Made by a program: the position numbers and the translations under genes
Notes under the pieces: model-generated
Databases searched by the model: none
What the model was told of the DNA's origin: nothing
The model's input: only the letters and a program-made list of their open reading frames with translations
NCBI RefSeq assembly: GCF_007565055.1
Contig: NC_044554.1
Coordinates: 56,267,676-56,331,675 of the forward strand
DNA length: 64,000 nucleotides
Reading direction: 5' to 3'
From: Rhinopithecus roxellana
Lineage: Eukaryota > Chordata > Mammalia > Primates > Cercopithecidae
Shown here: positions 45,512 through 58,332 of the stretch, piece after piece
Numbering within the stretch: the first letter of the stretch is position 1
Layout: every line of letters starts with the position of its first letter

Positions 45512-46189
45512 TCAAAGTTGGCCTCGTGCTCTATTCTTTCTAAAACATCACCTCCTCTAATTCTCTTGTAATGTTCTTGGAGACATAAACCATATATTGA
45601 TCATCTTAGTAAACCTGTTGCATAGCACTGTGCTTTGTACATGATCAGTCATTAATACGTTTTTTTGAGGTGAATGTAATTGAAATGTTAGTTGAGATTA
45701 TAAATTTGCTCACTGACTATGGAGCTGTGTGAAGTTAATTGACTCACATAGAAGATTGCTTTCATCTCATTCGCTAAGTTCTAATTAAATAAACTAATGA
45801 AAAATTGACAAATGGTGGCTCAATTAGACTCATTCCATCTATCTTGTTCTGTGCACATTCACTGGCCTTGTATTCTTGGCATAATTTTAAGGAGCTAAGA
45901 CAGGTGTGGACTCTGGTCAAAAATGAACCAAGTGGTCCAGCTCTCTTCAAGAGTCAGTCCAGTAGCATCTTGTATCCAGTTAATGAGGCTGGCACAATTA
46001 AAGTTTAATATCCCATATTAATTTTCCAAAAGATCACGTTATTAACTGAAATGGGAGAAAAAAGGTAAATTTATGTAAATTGTATATTGTTTCTACATTG
46101 TTCACTAATTTACAGATAGACTCTGATGTCTCCCTTATGGGTTCAGGTCTCAGTTCTAATATTGCCTTTCCAAAGATTCCTTCTGGAGC
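45512..46189. other. Unique AT-rich DNA
   Basis: No gene or repeat is recognised. Confidence 0.45.
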
Positions 46190-47200
46190 ATTCAACCTAA
46201 AGATACCTCTCTACCTCATTCATTTCTAACACATTTTAAAATAAATGCCCTTTTTAGTGTGGACCACCATTGAAAATAATCTTTCACATTCTTATTTACT
46301 ATCAACTGCCTCATGCCCCCACCCCTACTATAATTAAACTCCAGGAGATCAGGAGCCTGGTCACTCTGGCTTACCAACATTTTGTTCTTCAGGGCCTGGC
46401 CATACTAGGAAGCCGGTTAATATTTGGTGGGTATATGCCTCTACCTGACGCCCCTCTCCCTCCATACCAGTTCTCTGACCTCACCTCTTATAAATCTTCA
46501 TTCTCTTCATACCACTGAAGTCTTGGTGATCCCAGGCTGTTCTTCAAACACACAAAGGAACCACATTCTGCATCAAGGCCTTCACGGATCCTTCTCATCT
46601 CCTCTGTGTGTGCCAATCCTTCAGTTATCTCAGGTCGCCTCTCAATATGGTTCTCCATGGCACCAGTCACCATCTGACACAGCATATGTTTATTTGTCAT
46701 ACTATTATGTCCCACACAGATAGCCCCTCATGACCTAGACACTCATTCCCTGAGCTATGGGAGCATTCATACTCACAGATCACATCTTATAAACCCACTC
46801 CACTTGAAATAGCCCTTGACTAATGGAAGCTGCAGCCTACGTTGAATATCGAGTCAGTGTGGAGGCCTGTCCTGGCTGCCCCTAGGGCTTGCTGAGGCCC
46901 TCATTTCAGTTAAATCTCATCTTAATCTTTTCCTCTGCCCAAACTTGCTTCCCTTGCTCTGTCCCTCCCTCCCTCCCATGTATTGATGAATAATAAATCT
47001 TTCTGTACACAAATCTTCATCTCAGAGTATGTTTTCCTGGGAATACAATCTAAGACATGAGCTAAGACTTACATGGAATGTAAACTTCATGAGAACAGGT
47101 CCTTCATCTAACTGATCCAATCTCATTCATTGTTGCATATGCCAGTGTCTAAGAGATGCTTAGTTAAAATTTGTTGAACAAATACTTGAATAAGAAGTCA
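46190..47200 (+). mobile_element. L2 LINE fragments, sense, interrupted by an LTR
   Basis: One L2 3' end is at about 46,190-46,440 ('aactccaggagatcaggagc'). A second L2 begins about 46,480 ('aggctgttcttcaaacacac', 'tcaggtcgcctctcaatatg') and resumes at about 47,072-47,200 with the L2 terminus ('gaatgtaaacttcatgagaa', 'aaaatttgttgaacaaatac'). The second copy is split by the element at 46,758-47,057. Confidence 0.65.
46758..47057 (+). mobile_element. Solo LTR-like element nested in L2
   Basis: The 300-bp element starts with TG and ends with CA, the hallmark of LTRs. It carries an AATAAA signal at 46,992-46,997, about 60 bases before its end. It is flanked by a 7-bp direct repeat (tgagcta, 46,751-46,757 and 47,058-47,064), of which 5 bp would be a typical ERV target duplication. 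L2 sequence is collinear on both sides. No internal retroviral region is present, so it is a recombined solo LTR. Family not named. Confidence 0.7.
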
Positions 47201-49369
47201 GGCATCTCTTCTCCCAGAGGTGAAAGTATGGACATGGATGAATTCTATATGTTTTCATTGGAAAACAATACAGAACAGCTTTCAGGAGATTTGTTGAACT
47301 TCTCTGAAGAAGGAATACTGCCACACCATGAATAATCTGTATGGATAATTTATCTTGCATACATAATTTTCAGTTTTTAATGTTTTCACATAGACATCCA
47401 GAGTCACTCCAATTTGATCTCATAGCTGATTTGACCCTTCTGAAAAATATATAAAGAAGATACGTGAACAATTATCTCTATTTTCTAAATGAAGAAATTG
47501 AAGATTGGAAAGGTTAAAGTGGCACACCTAAGGGTACATGTTATGACAGAACTATCAAAATCAGGTCTTCTTCTGCATTTATGTGCCGCGTTCATTTGCA
47601 TTCTTTTATTAAGAAGAAACCCAGCTACTAATGACTAAATTTTATTTTAATATAAGTATGAATATTTACAGATACACACTTAAATATTTACACGTACCAC
47701 TTGCTCAAGCTTTACTTAAAGCTAGCTTTGCTTGTGTAAGTGACCAGGCATCCCTTTTTGAGTATGACTCAGAAATTTCTTTGTAGTTTTGAAACAAGTA
47801 GAAAATTAAATAAGAAGAATCGATTGCCTTTAAATTCATTGGTAAAGTTCTTAATAAACACTACAGGAAATAGTAATCATTACGCTATTGATCTCAGGAA
47901 GTCTTCCCTGTATGAGCCACCAATTAGTCCTGCTTCTATAGAGATGTCAATATGACTTGTTAGTAGAATGTTCTTATATGAAGTCTGAATTTTAATAGAG
48001 CATATGCAGTACATATTTAAATATAAGGGTATGTTTTATATTTATTTAGAGATCTATCTTTACGTATCCATGTACAAACACAAAAAAATAAAAAGTAAGT
48101 TTAACCAAGACCTGCACAATAATTCTAGTTAAATTGTTAACAATAAAGCACAGTAAAGGGAGTGTTTGGTTCACTTCAATCTCATCCAGTCAGACTGAGA
48201 ATAACTAATGATATTAAGACACCAAATATTTTTTAGAACAATATTTTTCAGGGAAATGAATAACACCAATTTTCAGTAGCCATAAAAATGCACTTCTCAG
48301 GTTCCTTTCTGTGGTGCACACAGTTGATTGGTGACCCTGGCTACTATCCCCTACATCCACAAAGTCTATTTTTTCCTGTAAGACCACTCCTGATGAATGG
48401 CAGAGGTACCAAGGCAGGCCCATGCTAGTGAAATGTGGGACTGCTCCAGCTAGTGGCATTGGCTAAAAGGCTTTGTACTAATCTGGCAAAACCTTTCTTG
48501 GAATTGTGATACAGCCAAGATATTTTTTACCCGATTCCCATGCTTCTTACCTTCCAAAAATGTTACATCCACATGTCTGTCTAAAATATTTCCTTGTCTT
48601 CTCCTCTTTCCCCTGGTAAATCTAGCATGGTCATTTAAACCTACATCAGCATTTGCTTCTCAGAAGATCCAAACTAATGCAAATGCTAAAGAGTATATGT
48701 ATTGCAAGATGTTCCACCTACACCTCACCACTCCTTATACTCAAACACAAGATTCAGGATCATTTTCAAAGTGACTATTCCTCTTGAAGTGTTCAAGAAA
48801 CATCCAGAGATCCCTTCAGTGGAATGTGAACTGACACATAGGCTGCATCAAACCTCAAGATGTGCAAAGAGAATGCTCCTAATGTAGCAAGACTTCATGG
48901 TTAATTTTTCCAGATCGTTACAATAGGAAAAACAGCCATGGTTGAGAGTTCCAGATATTGTTGCATGATATACATCTGAAGAGAGAAAAAGTAACGCTCT
49001 TTCTTGGAGGAAAAAAATGATATTGAGCTATAGATAAATGAAAGAAGACATGGGAGAACAATGAGACTTATGCCTGCTATTACAGACTAGGAGAGCGGTC
49101 GTAAGTACTAGACTCTGTCCTTGCTGGGCACACTAGAGAGAGAAATAGATCTTCCGGGTGATCATCCGAATCTGCAGAGATAGACACATGCAACAGCTAT
49201 GCTACTGATATATAGCTAGTTACATTATAGACCTTATAATACAATAATAAAAGATAGTTTGTTTCCATAAAACATTTACATTTATCTTGATGTTTATAAA
49301 AGGATCTATGAGGGACTAATCTTTGGTAATCATTGCATCTCACGGCCTATTTCTATCCGTGTAAGGACA
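47201..49369. other. Mostly unique DNA with one MIR
   Basis: No gene is recognised apart from the MIR listed separately. The part at 48,210-48,690 has the feel of a decayed old repeat but could not be assigned. Confidence 0.4.
47440..47580 (-). mobile_element. MIR SINE fragment, antisense
   Basis: 'attatctctattttctaaat', 'gaagaaattgaagattggaa', 'aggttaaagtggcacaccta' and 'aaaatcaggtcttcttctgc' are the reversed MIR core in order. Confidence 0.7.
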
Positions 49370-49510
49370 TTGAAAGAGACCTGGGCACTTAATCCAGCTC
49401 CACCACTAACCAGCCTCATGGCTTTGGGTAAATACAACATAGGCTTTCTCAGTTAAAGTTCCCTTATCGGAAACAATATTGTGATACTCAGCATTCCTAG
49501 CTCACGTGGT
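49370..49510 (+). mobile_element. MIR SINE fragment, sense
   Basis: 'ccagctccaccactaaccag', 'cctcatggctttgggtaaat', 'ggctttctcagttaaagttc' and 'cccttatcgga' follow the MIR core. Confidence 0.65.
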
Positions 49511-52189
49511 TGGCTATATTCAAGGGGGTCGATGTATTTAGAAGGGTTTTGTAAATTAGAAAGCATATACCAGAATAAAACTTTTTTTTTTTTAGCAAAG
49601 GAAGTCTATATCATAAAATAGGCAACACTTAAACCTCTAGTATTGTTTTACTTTTAGAACCAAACTTGTACAATGTAAGCATGGAGAATAGAGAGAGCTT
49701 CCTTTAATTCTTCCCGTATAGTACATGCATACTTTGTGGTTCTTATCTTTATGAAGAGTATTTATGTTGGCTAATGTTGGGCAGATCATTCTATTTCAAT
49801 GTATAAGCAAGAATATAGATTTTTAAATGTGTTTCCTGTAGTTTAAAAATCAGCGACCAAGACACTAATAAACATTACTCAGAACTTAAATTTAAAACTT
49901 TCCACAACAGGGTTCTAGAGTAACATTCAGATTTCTGTTTAACACTTTTTATTCCCCAAATTGAAATACCAGGAATAAAGTTACATCATTTAATTCCAGG
50001 ACTCCATTTTCTATTCTAACACCAGGTCCTCGATTTCTCTTTTTCTCTAAATCCATGGCCAATTGTCAATAAAAGTTATTTTTATCTAACATTTATCTAT
50101 TGACAAGACCTCCAAATAAGCCCTCCCTTCTTTTAGTCCCCTCTTCCTTCTTATCACTTCCATATTGTATTTTTAAAGCATCAGTTAGGCAATGTAAGTA
50201 GTAGACTTACATAGTAATCCTGAAGTTGTCAGTGATTGCCCATCAGATGAAGCCTGACTTTCAAAGCCAACAGTACATAAAAGGATTTATTTTGCCTTAT
50301 CCTCACCAGTTTGCATGTTTTGAATTTTCACCTATCTGATAGATGCAAATGCTAAGTTATTATAATGTGTTCCTGTATATGTACATAAATTGAATTTATT
50401 TATTTACCTCTTGGCTGTTTCTAGGTTGTACATTTTCCTTTTTTCCATTTTCAACACTTCTTTGATTCCCTTTCTGAGTTTTCTTTATATATTTTGCTGT
50501 GAATTAGGTTTGGTAGATGTTTGCCTTTATTTAAAGCTAGAATGAGAGATTAGAGCCAAGGTTTTCCAGCTTCCTTTCCTCAGAATTTTTTTACACAGAT
50601 CTTGCACAAAGTAGGAATTTAATAAGTGCATGCAGCTTGGCTTTCTGTGAAACTGTCTAGCTGTCAATTCTGAAAAGTTAAAGAGAAGTGAGGGATAATT
50701 ATAAGTGGAGATACATGTGAATTACGGGGTTGAGAGGACTGGCTTGGCTTTGGGACAGTCTTTCTCCAATCTGACATGGTGTTTGTCAAGGCAGGAGTGG
50801 AGAGTCTATTGACTGGACACTATGTCTGTTCACATGATGGGCTATGGAAGGAGGTAAGCTGTAAAAAGTTCATGGAGTTAGAAGTATTCATCTCCTATAT
50901 ACTGATTTGTGAGACAGAACTTAGAAAACAATGACCTTCTTCATTATTTTATTCCACTGCCTGTATTATTCTCCACTCTTAAATCATCCACTTCCTTGGG
51001 CTCCTATTTTGTGTATACATATTTTAAATTCACAACATGTTTTCTTACTCTCAGGAGAATAAAAAATAAAACAAATAGACTTACTGGGTAGCAAGAGGAG
51101 GAGGGAAACGTAATCTGTATCCTTCTTATGACCAGACGAAGCTTGCATCTCTTTCAGGAAAGGACTTCGTATCATGGTGTTAGCTGTCTCTGCACCTCAG
51201 ACTAAAGCTATTTCTCTATACAGCTTGAAGAAGCAGCTACCTATTAGCTGTCCAATAGAAAAAGAAATCTATGAAATCTAACAGAAGTGTCTTTCAAATT
51301 GGATATTCTTTCTGTTCTTTCAATGGAAAGTATGAAAATAACTCAGAAAGATTTCCTTGTTTCAGGTGTTCAACATCCTGAGCTCTCTCCAACACTGTCA
51401 AGAGTTCCTGAGTAGGTTGCCATTTCTCAGTCTTCCCGGGGAATACAGACACACATCACTGCTCTTCTTCCCCATCATTTCCTCTGCATCCCGACTCCCA
51501 CATGACTAATTTCTTCCATTCCATAATATGAACCACTGCCCAATTATTCCTCCCCACTCATTACCTTGCCTTCCTGACCCTTTTCTGTCATGTAGACCAA
51601 CAATCCAAGGATGGACATTGGTAGTTGTGTATGTGACTGTATCTGCTTTACTTATTGCCAAGTAATATTTAGAGAAAGTATATAGCCTTTCTGTTCACCG
51701 GAAGAGTGAATGCCTGAACTTATTTCTTCCTGTGGGTGCAATCTCTTCCCCTCTTTTCCTGAAACATCTTTACCCCTCTTTGATAACAGTGTCTTGTTCT
51801 AACCCTGTCCTGATATAATTCTCCTCTATATTTTTCTCATATTCATCCTTTTAAAAAAATCTAAATATTTCCCTCTGATATGTTTCCTCTTTCTTTCTTT
51901 TTTCCCTTATTCTTCAGTACTTTAATGGTTGTTTTTATTTTTGTCTTTTAAGAATTATACATCCATACCTTACTTCCCAGAAGCCCTTGAAGTAAGCAAT
52001 CCTTGATATTTCTTAGGGTGACTTGTTTCATAAAGATTTCTAAAAGAGTTGTTAGAGAGCGAGTGAGCCCTGTGATTTATGATGATTGCTCAAGCAGTGG
52101 CAGAGCTGGAAGAATTGAACAAAACACAAGAATCCCGAGGGAAACCAAAAGCTAATGTAAAATGCCATAGACTTCTAGTTTCAAAAGGA
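49511..52189. other. Unique DNA, no gene seen
   Basis: No exon is recognised. A T run lies at 49,581-49,592. The 50,300-50,500 part might be very old antisense L1 sequence, but the match is too weak to call. Confidence 0.4.
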
Positions 52190-52335
52190 TCTTTACAATA
52201 ATGTAGTCAAACCTCAGTATTTTAAGGAAGAAGACACTGCAGTTCCAAGATGGTAAGTAATTTACCAAAGGCCACACCCTAGTGTGTAGCAAGATTGAAA
52301 AAAGGGAACCAGACCCAAGTCTCCTGCTGCCACTT
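52190..52335 (-). mobile_element. MIR SINE fragment, antisense
   Basis: 'cctcagtattttaaggaaga' , 'gatggtaagtaatttaccaa', 'aggccacaccctagtgtgta' and 'ccagacccaagtctcctgct' are the reversed MIR core in order. Confidence 0.7.
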
Positions 52336-53312
52336 AGGTCCCTTCCTTTATTCTTTCCATTACAATCACTTCACTCTTTTTAAAGTTCCAGAACTAAGCA
52401 CAAGTTATGTGAGCCCTCTCTCATTAATCTGGGGGTACAGATCTCCGGCATACATCAAGGGAGTTACTTTCCATGGAAAACAAGTCAGTCTGATAATGGC
52501 TCAGGAGCTCACAATTGCATTGTTTTAAGAGCAAACTGCCTCTCTGTTCTGCCTTCTAAATTATAGGGAAGGGAAAACCCAAGCTCCTAAAAACGTTTTA
52601 AATAGACTGCATTGAGTGGCATGCCAACACTGAATAACTGTGCCATCCAGCAGAGCATTCTCATCATTCTGAAGGGCAGGGGTTCAGTGTGAGTGTCAGA
52701 AGGGAGCTAACCACTCTTTGTGTCCTTGCTTAACTTTTAGCTGAAGAGGAAGACAGTCTGAAATTGCTTTCTCTTAATATCTTTACTAGTTTTATGCTTA
52801 CAAAAAGAAGGAACTCTTTATTCTGGGTAGTTCATGATAGCCACTTGCAAGTATTCTATTGGCTTTTCATAGCTGCCGTCTCCAGTATTATTTCAAGATT
52901 TCAATATGGTGGAAAAAGGCAAGTGGGACAGAGGTGGGAGAAGAGGGATTCTACTTAACTATTTTTAAGTTTGGCCCATGTTTATAGAGTCCTTACTTCC
53001 ATAAGGCACCCTCCCTTGGAGGAAATATGGACCCTGTTTACTTTAGGGTACCTTATGCATTCTATGATTGGTACCTTATTTTTTGTTTTGTTTTTTAGTT
53101 TGTTTTCTCTTCTCAACATATTTGGAAGAGGGATTAATAAGAATGATTTCTAGAGGACGGAAGTAAACATTTTTAATTGTACATTTTAGATGTTCTTTTT
53201 ATACAAACAAACTCAGTAAGCAACATTTGAGATAATGTCTTATGTTTTTATTTGCTTGGAACACACAAGATTATCTTTCATCAGTGGGAGAGTCTCTAAA
53301 ACTATATTGCTT
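52336..53312. other. Unique DNA, no feature seen
   Basis: No gene or confident repeat is recognised. Confidence 0.5.
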
Positions 53313-53322
53313 TAGTTTAGAT

Positions 53323-53514
53323 GAGGCTTGCCAGATAAAATACAGGACACTCAATTAAATTTGAATTTAAGATGGAAAGCAAATAATACTTCTAGTATTT
53401 GTTTTCTCAACTGTTTCATGAGGAATACACATCCTAAAAAATTCTTTGTTGTTTATCCAAAAGTCAAATTTAACTGGACATCCTTCTATTTTTATTTACT
53501 AAATCTGGCAACCC
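53323..53514. mobile_element. Palindromic DNA-transposon-like element with target duplication
   Basis: The 192-bp element has terminal inverted repeats (aggcttgccagat at the left, atctggcaaccct at the right; 12 of 13 match). The whole left half, 53,325-53,390, is an imperfect inverted copy of the right half, 53,440-53,514, sharing 'gttaaatttgaattt'-type words. A perfect 10-bp direct repeat (tagtttagat) flanks it at 53,313-53,322 and 53,515-53,524. It matches the style of a common human palindromic MER element, most likely a non-autonomous hAT-like transposon. The exact family name was not recalled. It has no coding capacity. Confidence 0.75.
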
Positions 53515-53884
53515 TAGTTTAGATATCAGTATTGAACTAACTGTGGAGTCCCCTGCCTCTGGAATTATAAAGAAGAATAAACTTGTAGAAATTGTTTAAT
53601 ACCCTACAGAAAAGAAAATCAGAATAAAGGAAAAAGACTAAAGTACTACAGAAATTGTATGCTCAAAATGGAGCTTCACTGTACAGATTGGAATTATGAT
53701 TTTTGCTATTAATGTAAGGTTTGATTTTACAAACCTGGTGGTTGGAAATTTTGTCATTTATTACTGCAGTGGTGGTCAATAGAAGCAAACAATTTCACAC
53801 ACTTTTGAAGATGACTAAAGAGGGAATATTTTATGGTTGTCACGCTTTGGGACACTGAACTAGTGCAGTATATGTTTATATCCA

Positions 53885-54070
53885 GGATAAGTCACTTTTA
53901 GCAATATAATGTTGTATGAATCTTTTATGTGTTCTGTGCCTCAGTTACTTCATTTTAAAATATGGGCTAACAATAGGGTCTCTTTCGTAGGTTCTTTGTG
54001 GGGAGAACTGAATAATGCATATAAACTGCTAAACACAATGTTTGGCAAACAAGTGCACAATAGGTAGTAA
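53885..54070 (+). mobile_element. MIR SINE fragment, sense
   Basis: 'tgtgttctgtgcctcagtta', 'cttcattttaaaatatgggc', 'aactgaataatgcatataaa' and 'acacaatgtttggcaaacaa' are the MIR core and 3' arm. Confidence 0.78.
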
Positions 54071-55267
54071 AGACTCTTCTTCCACCTTCCTCTTCAGAAA
54101 TAGTTATCAAAATATTAAGTAGAGACTAAAAATGTGGTTGATTCAACAATGAACTCCTGCTTAACAACAGAATGAAATGGCACATACAACACCAGCATTA
54201 TAAGATATTATGAATATAACTTTGAGCAGAAGTAGCCAGACCAAAGAGAATACATTGTATATTAGTGACATATTTAACATCAGGAGTGGGCCATTTTTAA
54301 TGTACTTGCTCTACACAATAAAAGTATCCTCAGTAATAATCATAAAGTAAGTGAAAAATAATAATTGACCCAGGATAACCAAGGCACACAGTAAAAATAA
54401 ACAAATTAAAAATGGCAGTAAAATATTTAAAAATAAATATTACTGCACAAAAAAGGGAAAAATAAATAATATGTATACTTGCCAGTATTTTTTTAATCTA
54501 CTGCATGTTTTCAAAATTACATGGAAACTGTCTGAAAAATTATATTTACCAAAATGGTGACTGAGCCTATCATCTTGTAGTGGCATGGTGGGGAATTCTT
54601 TCTTTTTTATTATACTTACTTTCAGGAAAGTATAATAAAGTATACAGCAATTATAAGAAATCAATAATTATTTGTTGTATTTATTCCAGTGAATATATAT
54701 ATTCTTATTTATGATCATGAAAGATAAAACTACTTTTAAAAGTACAGCATTGTCTCCTCTTATTCACCTGGCTAAAATCGCTTATTCAGTATCAACAGGT
54801 TAACTCTGATGCTTTTGTATTGACCTCGTGGATCGTGTGACCACACTTCCTGTTGATGTGTTTCATTGAGTGAGAAACAGGAGTGTGGAGAATGGGGTAA
54901 AGAACTGATGAGAGAGAGAAGGTCAGAGAGAGCGAGAGAGAAACAAATGGAGATCATTCTACTTGGTTATTTAAAAAATCTCTTTAATATCTCTAATAAA
55001 CATCAAAGCATAAACATTGTGATGAAATAATTACATAAAAATTGAAATACATTAAGTATGTCAAAGTAAAATACTTCACGATTTTCCCAGTCTTTAAATA
55101 TTTGTCGTTATTTTTATATTCCAAGTTCTCCATCCATATTTGAGTAGCTTGCATCTCTTCAGGTAGAGTCAAAACTTTCCTAGGGTGCCTTGAAGACTCC
55201 AATATGGATGGCTATCTTTGGATGACAATCACATGCTAACTTGACTTTCAATCCTTGCTCTTTCAAG
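54071..55267. other. Unique AT-rich DNA
   Basis: No gene or confident repeat is seen. A short GA patch lies near 54,905-54,945. Confidence 0.5.
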
Positions 55268-55452
55268 GACAATGGTTGTCAACCATGATGGGGCATTATC
55301 ACCTCCAAAAGAGTACTTTAAACCTCCAGATATCTGAGCTGGATGCCAGTCCTACTAATTCAGAACCTCTGTGGGTACACCTTTGGTTTTTATTTTTAAA
55401 GATATCATTGTCTGTGCTGAGGTATAGCCAGGGCTAAACACTGTTGCTCCAG
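55268..55452. mobile_element. Probable MER5A-type hAT transposon
   Basis: The ends 'acaatggttgtcaaccatga' and 'ggctaaacactgttgctcc' are decayed inverted repeats of the MER5-type 'cagtggttctcaa' terminus. The interior 'actaattcagaacctctgtg' word is typical of MER5A. Confidence 0.6.
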
Positions 55453-55864
55453 GCAGAGGGACCTACACTGTAAAAGAAAGAAAATCAAAAAGAAGTGCCT
55501 TTCTGTATTTCTAAATCAGCTACAACTGAGTATTAGGCTTTTGGCAAATTTAGTTTACGAGCACAAACTAGAAGAAGACCTATTACTCTCATAGCATCTT
55601 TACATCAGCAAAATAATGCCCCATGGACTGACCTTTTCTCAAATCACATTTTTTTTCATTTAATTACATCTTTCTTTCATTGGTATTTGACCTTTGAATT
55701 TTGCATACAGTAGGATCAAAATTTTTTCATAAATTTGAATGTTTGGGCTGAATTTCAAAGTTCACTGACAAACATACCATTTACAAGAGTTTCTGGCTAA
55801 GAAACAACCAATATAGTTTTTATTTACAAATTGACCTATATAGAAACACAGCTTTTCTTTTTTC

Positions 55865-56860
55865 ATGAGATTATAGAAGGATACTTGATGTATAATGAAC
55901 TACATTGTACATAGTCAAAGTCTACAATTTATTTAATTTTGACATCTGTTTACACTTGTGACACCACCATCACAATCAAATAACGTTTTCATTACTCTCT
56001 AAAGTTTCCTTCCACCCTCCTTAACCTATCCCAATCTTTAACTCCATCCCTACGTGATCATTGGTCTGCTTTCTGTCACTGAAAAATAGTTTCATTCTCT
56101 AAAATTTACAAAATGTGGAATTATGGACAAATAGTCTTGGTCTGACTTTTTTCTTTCACCATTTATTTAAGTCTCTTTTGAGTTTTTTAATCAGTAATAT
56201 TTAGCTTTCCATATACAGATCATACAGATTTTTTTAGATTCATAACTGTTTCTTCTTTTTTACTATTAAAACAATTTTATTTCAATTTTAATTTCTAATA
56301 ATAGTATGCATAAATAAAACAGATTATCTTGCATACAGATCTTATATCCCATGGCCTTGAACTCATTAGTTCTAGCAGTGTTTCAATATCAGAGATTTTC
56401 TACACAATCATTGATCTTCAAGTAAAAGTTTAGTTTTTCATTTTAAATATGCAAGTTTTTAATTTATTTTTCTGCTGTAATTGCATTGGCTAGAGTTTTT
56501 AGTATGATAGTGAGTAAAAGTGGTGAGAGCACACATGCATGCTTTGTTCTTGATTTTGGGGGAAATGCATTCAGTCTTTCACTGTTTATACAATTGTACT
56601 TGCTTTTGTTGTTGTTGTTTTTGGCATATACATTTCACAAGTTGAGAAAGTTCTCTTCCAACTTTGCTGACATTTTAACTTTGATGAATGTTGAAAGCTG
56701 TTAAAAGTTTTCCTTCCATCTACTGAGATGATCAAACTTTTCTTTCTATTTATGTTGATTTGGTAAATTACATTGAATAATTTTCAAATGTTGAACCAAT
56801 CTTAGATTCCCATAAACATACTATATGTTCTGTTTCTTGTTGCTTGATTTCTCTTTCTTC
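55865..56860 (-). mobile_element. Old L1M remnant, antisense (3' UTR and ORF2 pieces)
   Basis: Two blocks are in the order expected for an antisense L1. About 55,865-56,240 resembles a reversed L1M 3' UTR ('cacttgtgacaccaccatca', 'ttggtctgctttctgtcact'). About 56,460-56,860 resembles the reversed reverse-transcriptase coding region ('gtgagtaaaagtggtgagag', 'ccatctactgagatgatcaa', 'aatgttgaaccaatcttaga'). Frames are destroyed. Material between them was lost or rearranged. Confidence 0.7.
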
Positions 56861-57320
56861 CTGATAGCATTTGGAGTAATTTTGTATCATAAGAGTTTAT
56901 TTAATCTCCGTTTCTAGGTTATTATTCATACCTCTTTAAAAATGTAATTTGTACCCTAAAGTTTACAATATGCATCTTTAATTAATTTTAATATTGATTT
57001 GAATATTATATGGTTTTGCATGTAGTTTAAGATTCTTACAGATCATTTTGCAGCTTATACATGTGATGACTGGGTTTTTTAACTCATATGTGAGATGTGC
57101 CTTTCTTACATCTTATTATGACATTAGTACATTAGCCATTTGATATGAGAAAACTTTTAAAAAGAGAAAAGAAAAAAATCCAGAATTTTACAGATCACGG
57201 TAGAATTCTCTCTCCTATTTTTGTGCTATTTTTGTCATCTATGCTATTTTTACATACTTATGAACTTAAAATACATGTAAGTAACTTTTTTACATGTTAG
57301 GCAGTAAAATTTCTTTTATA
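56861..57320. other. Unclassified AT-rich DNA
   Basis: This may continue the old L1 remnant, but no clear match is seen. Confidence 0.35.
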
Positions 57321-57615
57321 GGCCAGGCATGGGGGCTCACACCTGCAATGCCAGCACTTTTGGAGGCCAAGGCAGGAGGCTCATTTGAGCCCAGGAGTTC
57401 AAGACCAGACTGGGCAACAAAGCAAGATTCTGTCTCTACAGAAGAGAAAAAAATTAAAAACAAAATGAGTCAGGTATTCTGGTGCATTCCTGTAGACTCA
57501 GCTACTCGGGAGGCAGGAAGATTACTTGAGACTGGGAGTTCAAAGCTGCAGTGAGCTGCAATCATGCCACTGCACTTCAGCCTGGGCACCAGAGTGAGAC
57601 ACTGTCTCTAAAAAG
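57321..57615 (+). mobile_element. AluJ-like element, sense
   Basis: An old dimeric Alu starts at 'ggccaggcat' with many differences from consensus. It has an A-rich linker near 57,445-57,465 and a decayed tail running into TA repeats at about 57,620-57,650. The age fits AluJ. Confidence 0.93.
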
Positions 57616-57761
57616 AATTAAAATATATATTATATATAAAATAAACAATAACAAAATATATTTTACAGCAATTAATGCATTTTAGAATGTCTTTTATATT
57701 TACCTTTATAACTAATCATTTCCAGAAATTTTTATTTCTTTGTACAGATCTACATTTTTTT

Positions 57762-58040
57762 GATCATGCTGATTTTTTTTCTTTATTTCTTCTAAAAAAG
57801 AAAAAAAGCAGGATACATGTACAGAACGTCCAGGTTTTTAAAACAGACATACTTGTGCCATGGTGGTTTACTGCACCTATTGACCCCCCCTCTAAGTTCC
57901 CTCCCCTCACCCTGTCACCCCCTACCAGAACCTGGTGTGTGTTGTTCCCCTCTCTGTGTCCATGTGATCTCATTGCTCAACTCCCACTTATGAATGAGAA
58001 TATGTGGTGTTTGGTTTTCTGTTCCTCTGTTAGTTTGCTG
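57762..58040 (-). mobile_element. 5'-truncated L1 tail, antisense
   Basis: It holds a reversed L1 3' UTR and the very end of ORF2 ('acttatgaatgagaatatgt', 'tttggttttctgttcctctg'), with a T-rich region at 57,771-57,800 representing the A tail. The flanks share an 18-bp word with one mismatch (acagatctacattttttt at 57,744-57,761 and acagatctaaattttttt at 58,041-58,058), the target duplication. It is more diverged than the L1PA that follows 50 bp later. Confidence 0.88.
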
Positions 58041-58110
58041 ACAGATCTAAATTTTTTTCTGATATATTCTGGTCTTCCTGAGGCCATTTTATTTTCTTAT
58101 TTATTTTTTA

Positions 58111-58332
58111 TTATACTTTAAGTTCTAGGGTACATGTGCATAACGTGCAGGTTTGTTACATAGGTATATTTGTGCCATGTTGGTGTGCTGCACCCATCAA
58201 CTCGTCAGCACCCATCAATTCATCATTTATATCATGTATAACTCCCCAATGCAATCCCTCCCCCCTCCCCCCTCCCCATGATAGGCCCCAGTGTGTGATG
58301 TTCCCCTTCCCAAGTCCAAGTGATCTCATTGT
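58111..58332 (-). other. L1PA 3' UTR
   Basis: This is the non-coding tail after the ORF2 stop. It includes the G-rich polypurine tract typical of L1 3' UTRs, seen on the plus strand as repeated 'cccccctccc' at 58,260-58,278, and ends in an AATAAA-type signal. A partial duplication ('cagcacccatcaa' occurring beside 'ctgcacccatcaa') distinguishes it from the youngest L1PA copies. Confidence 0.85.
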
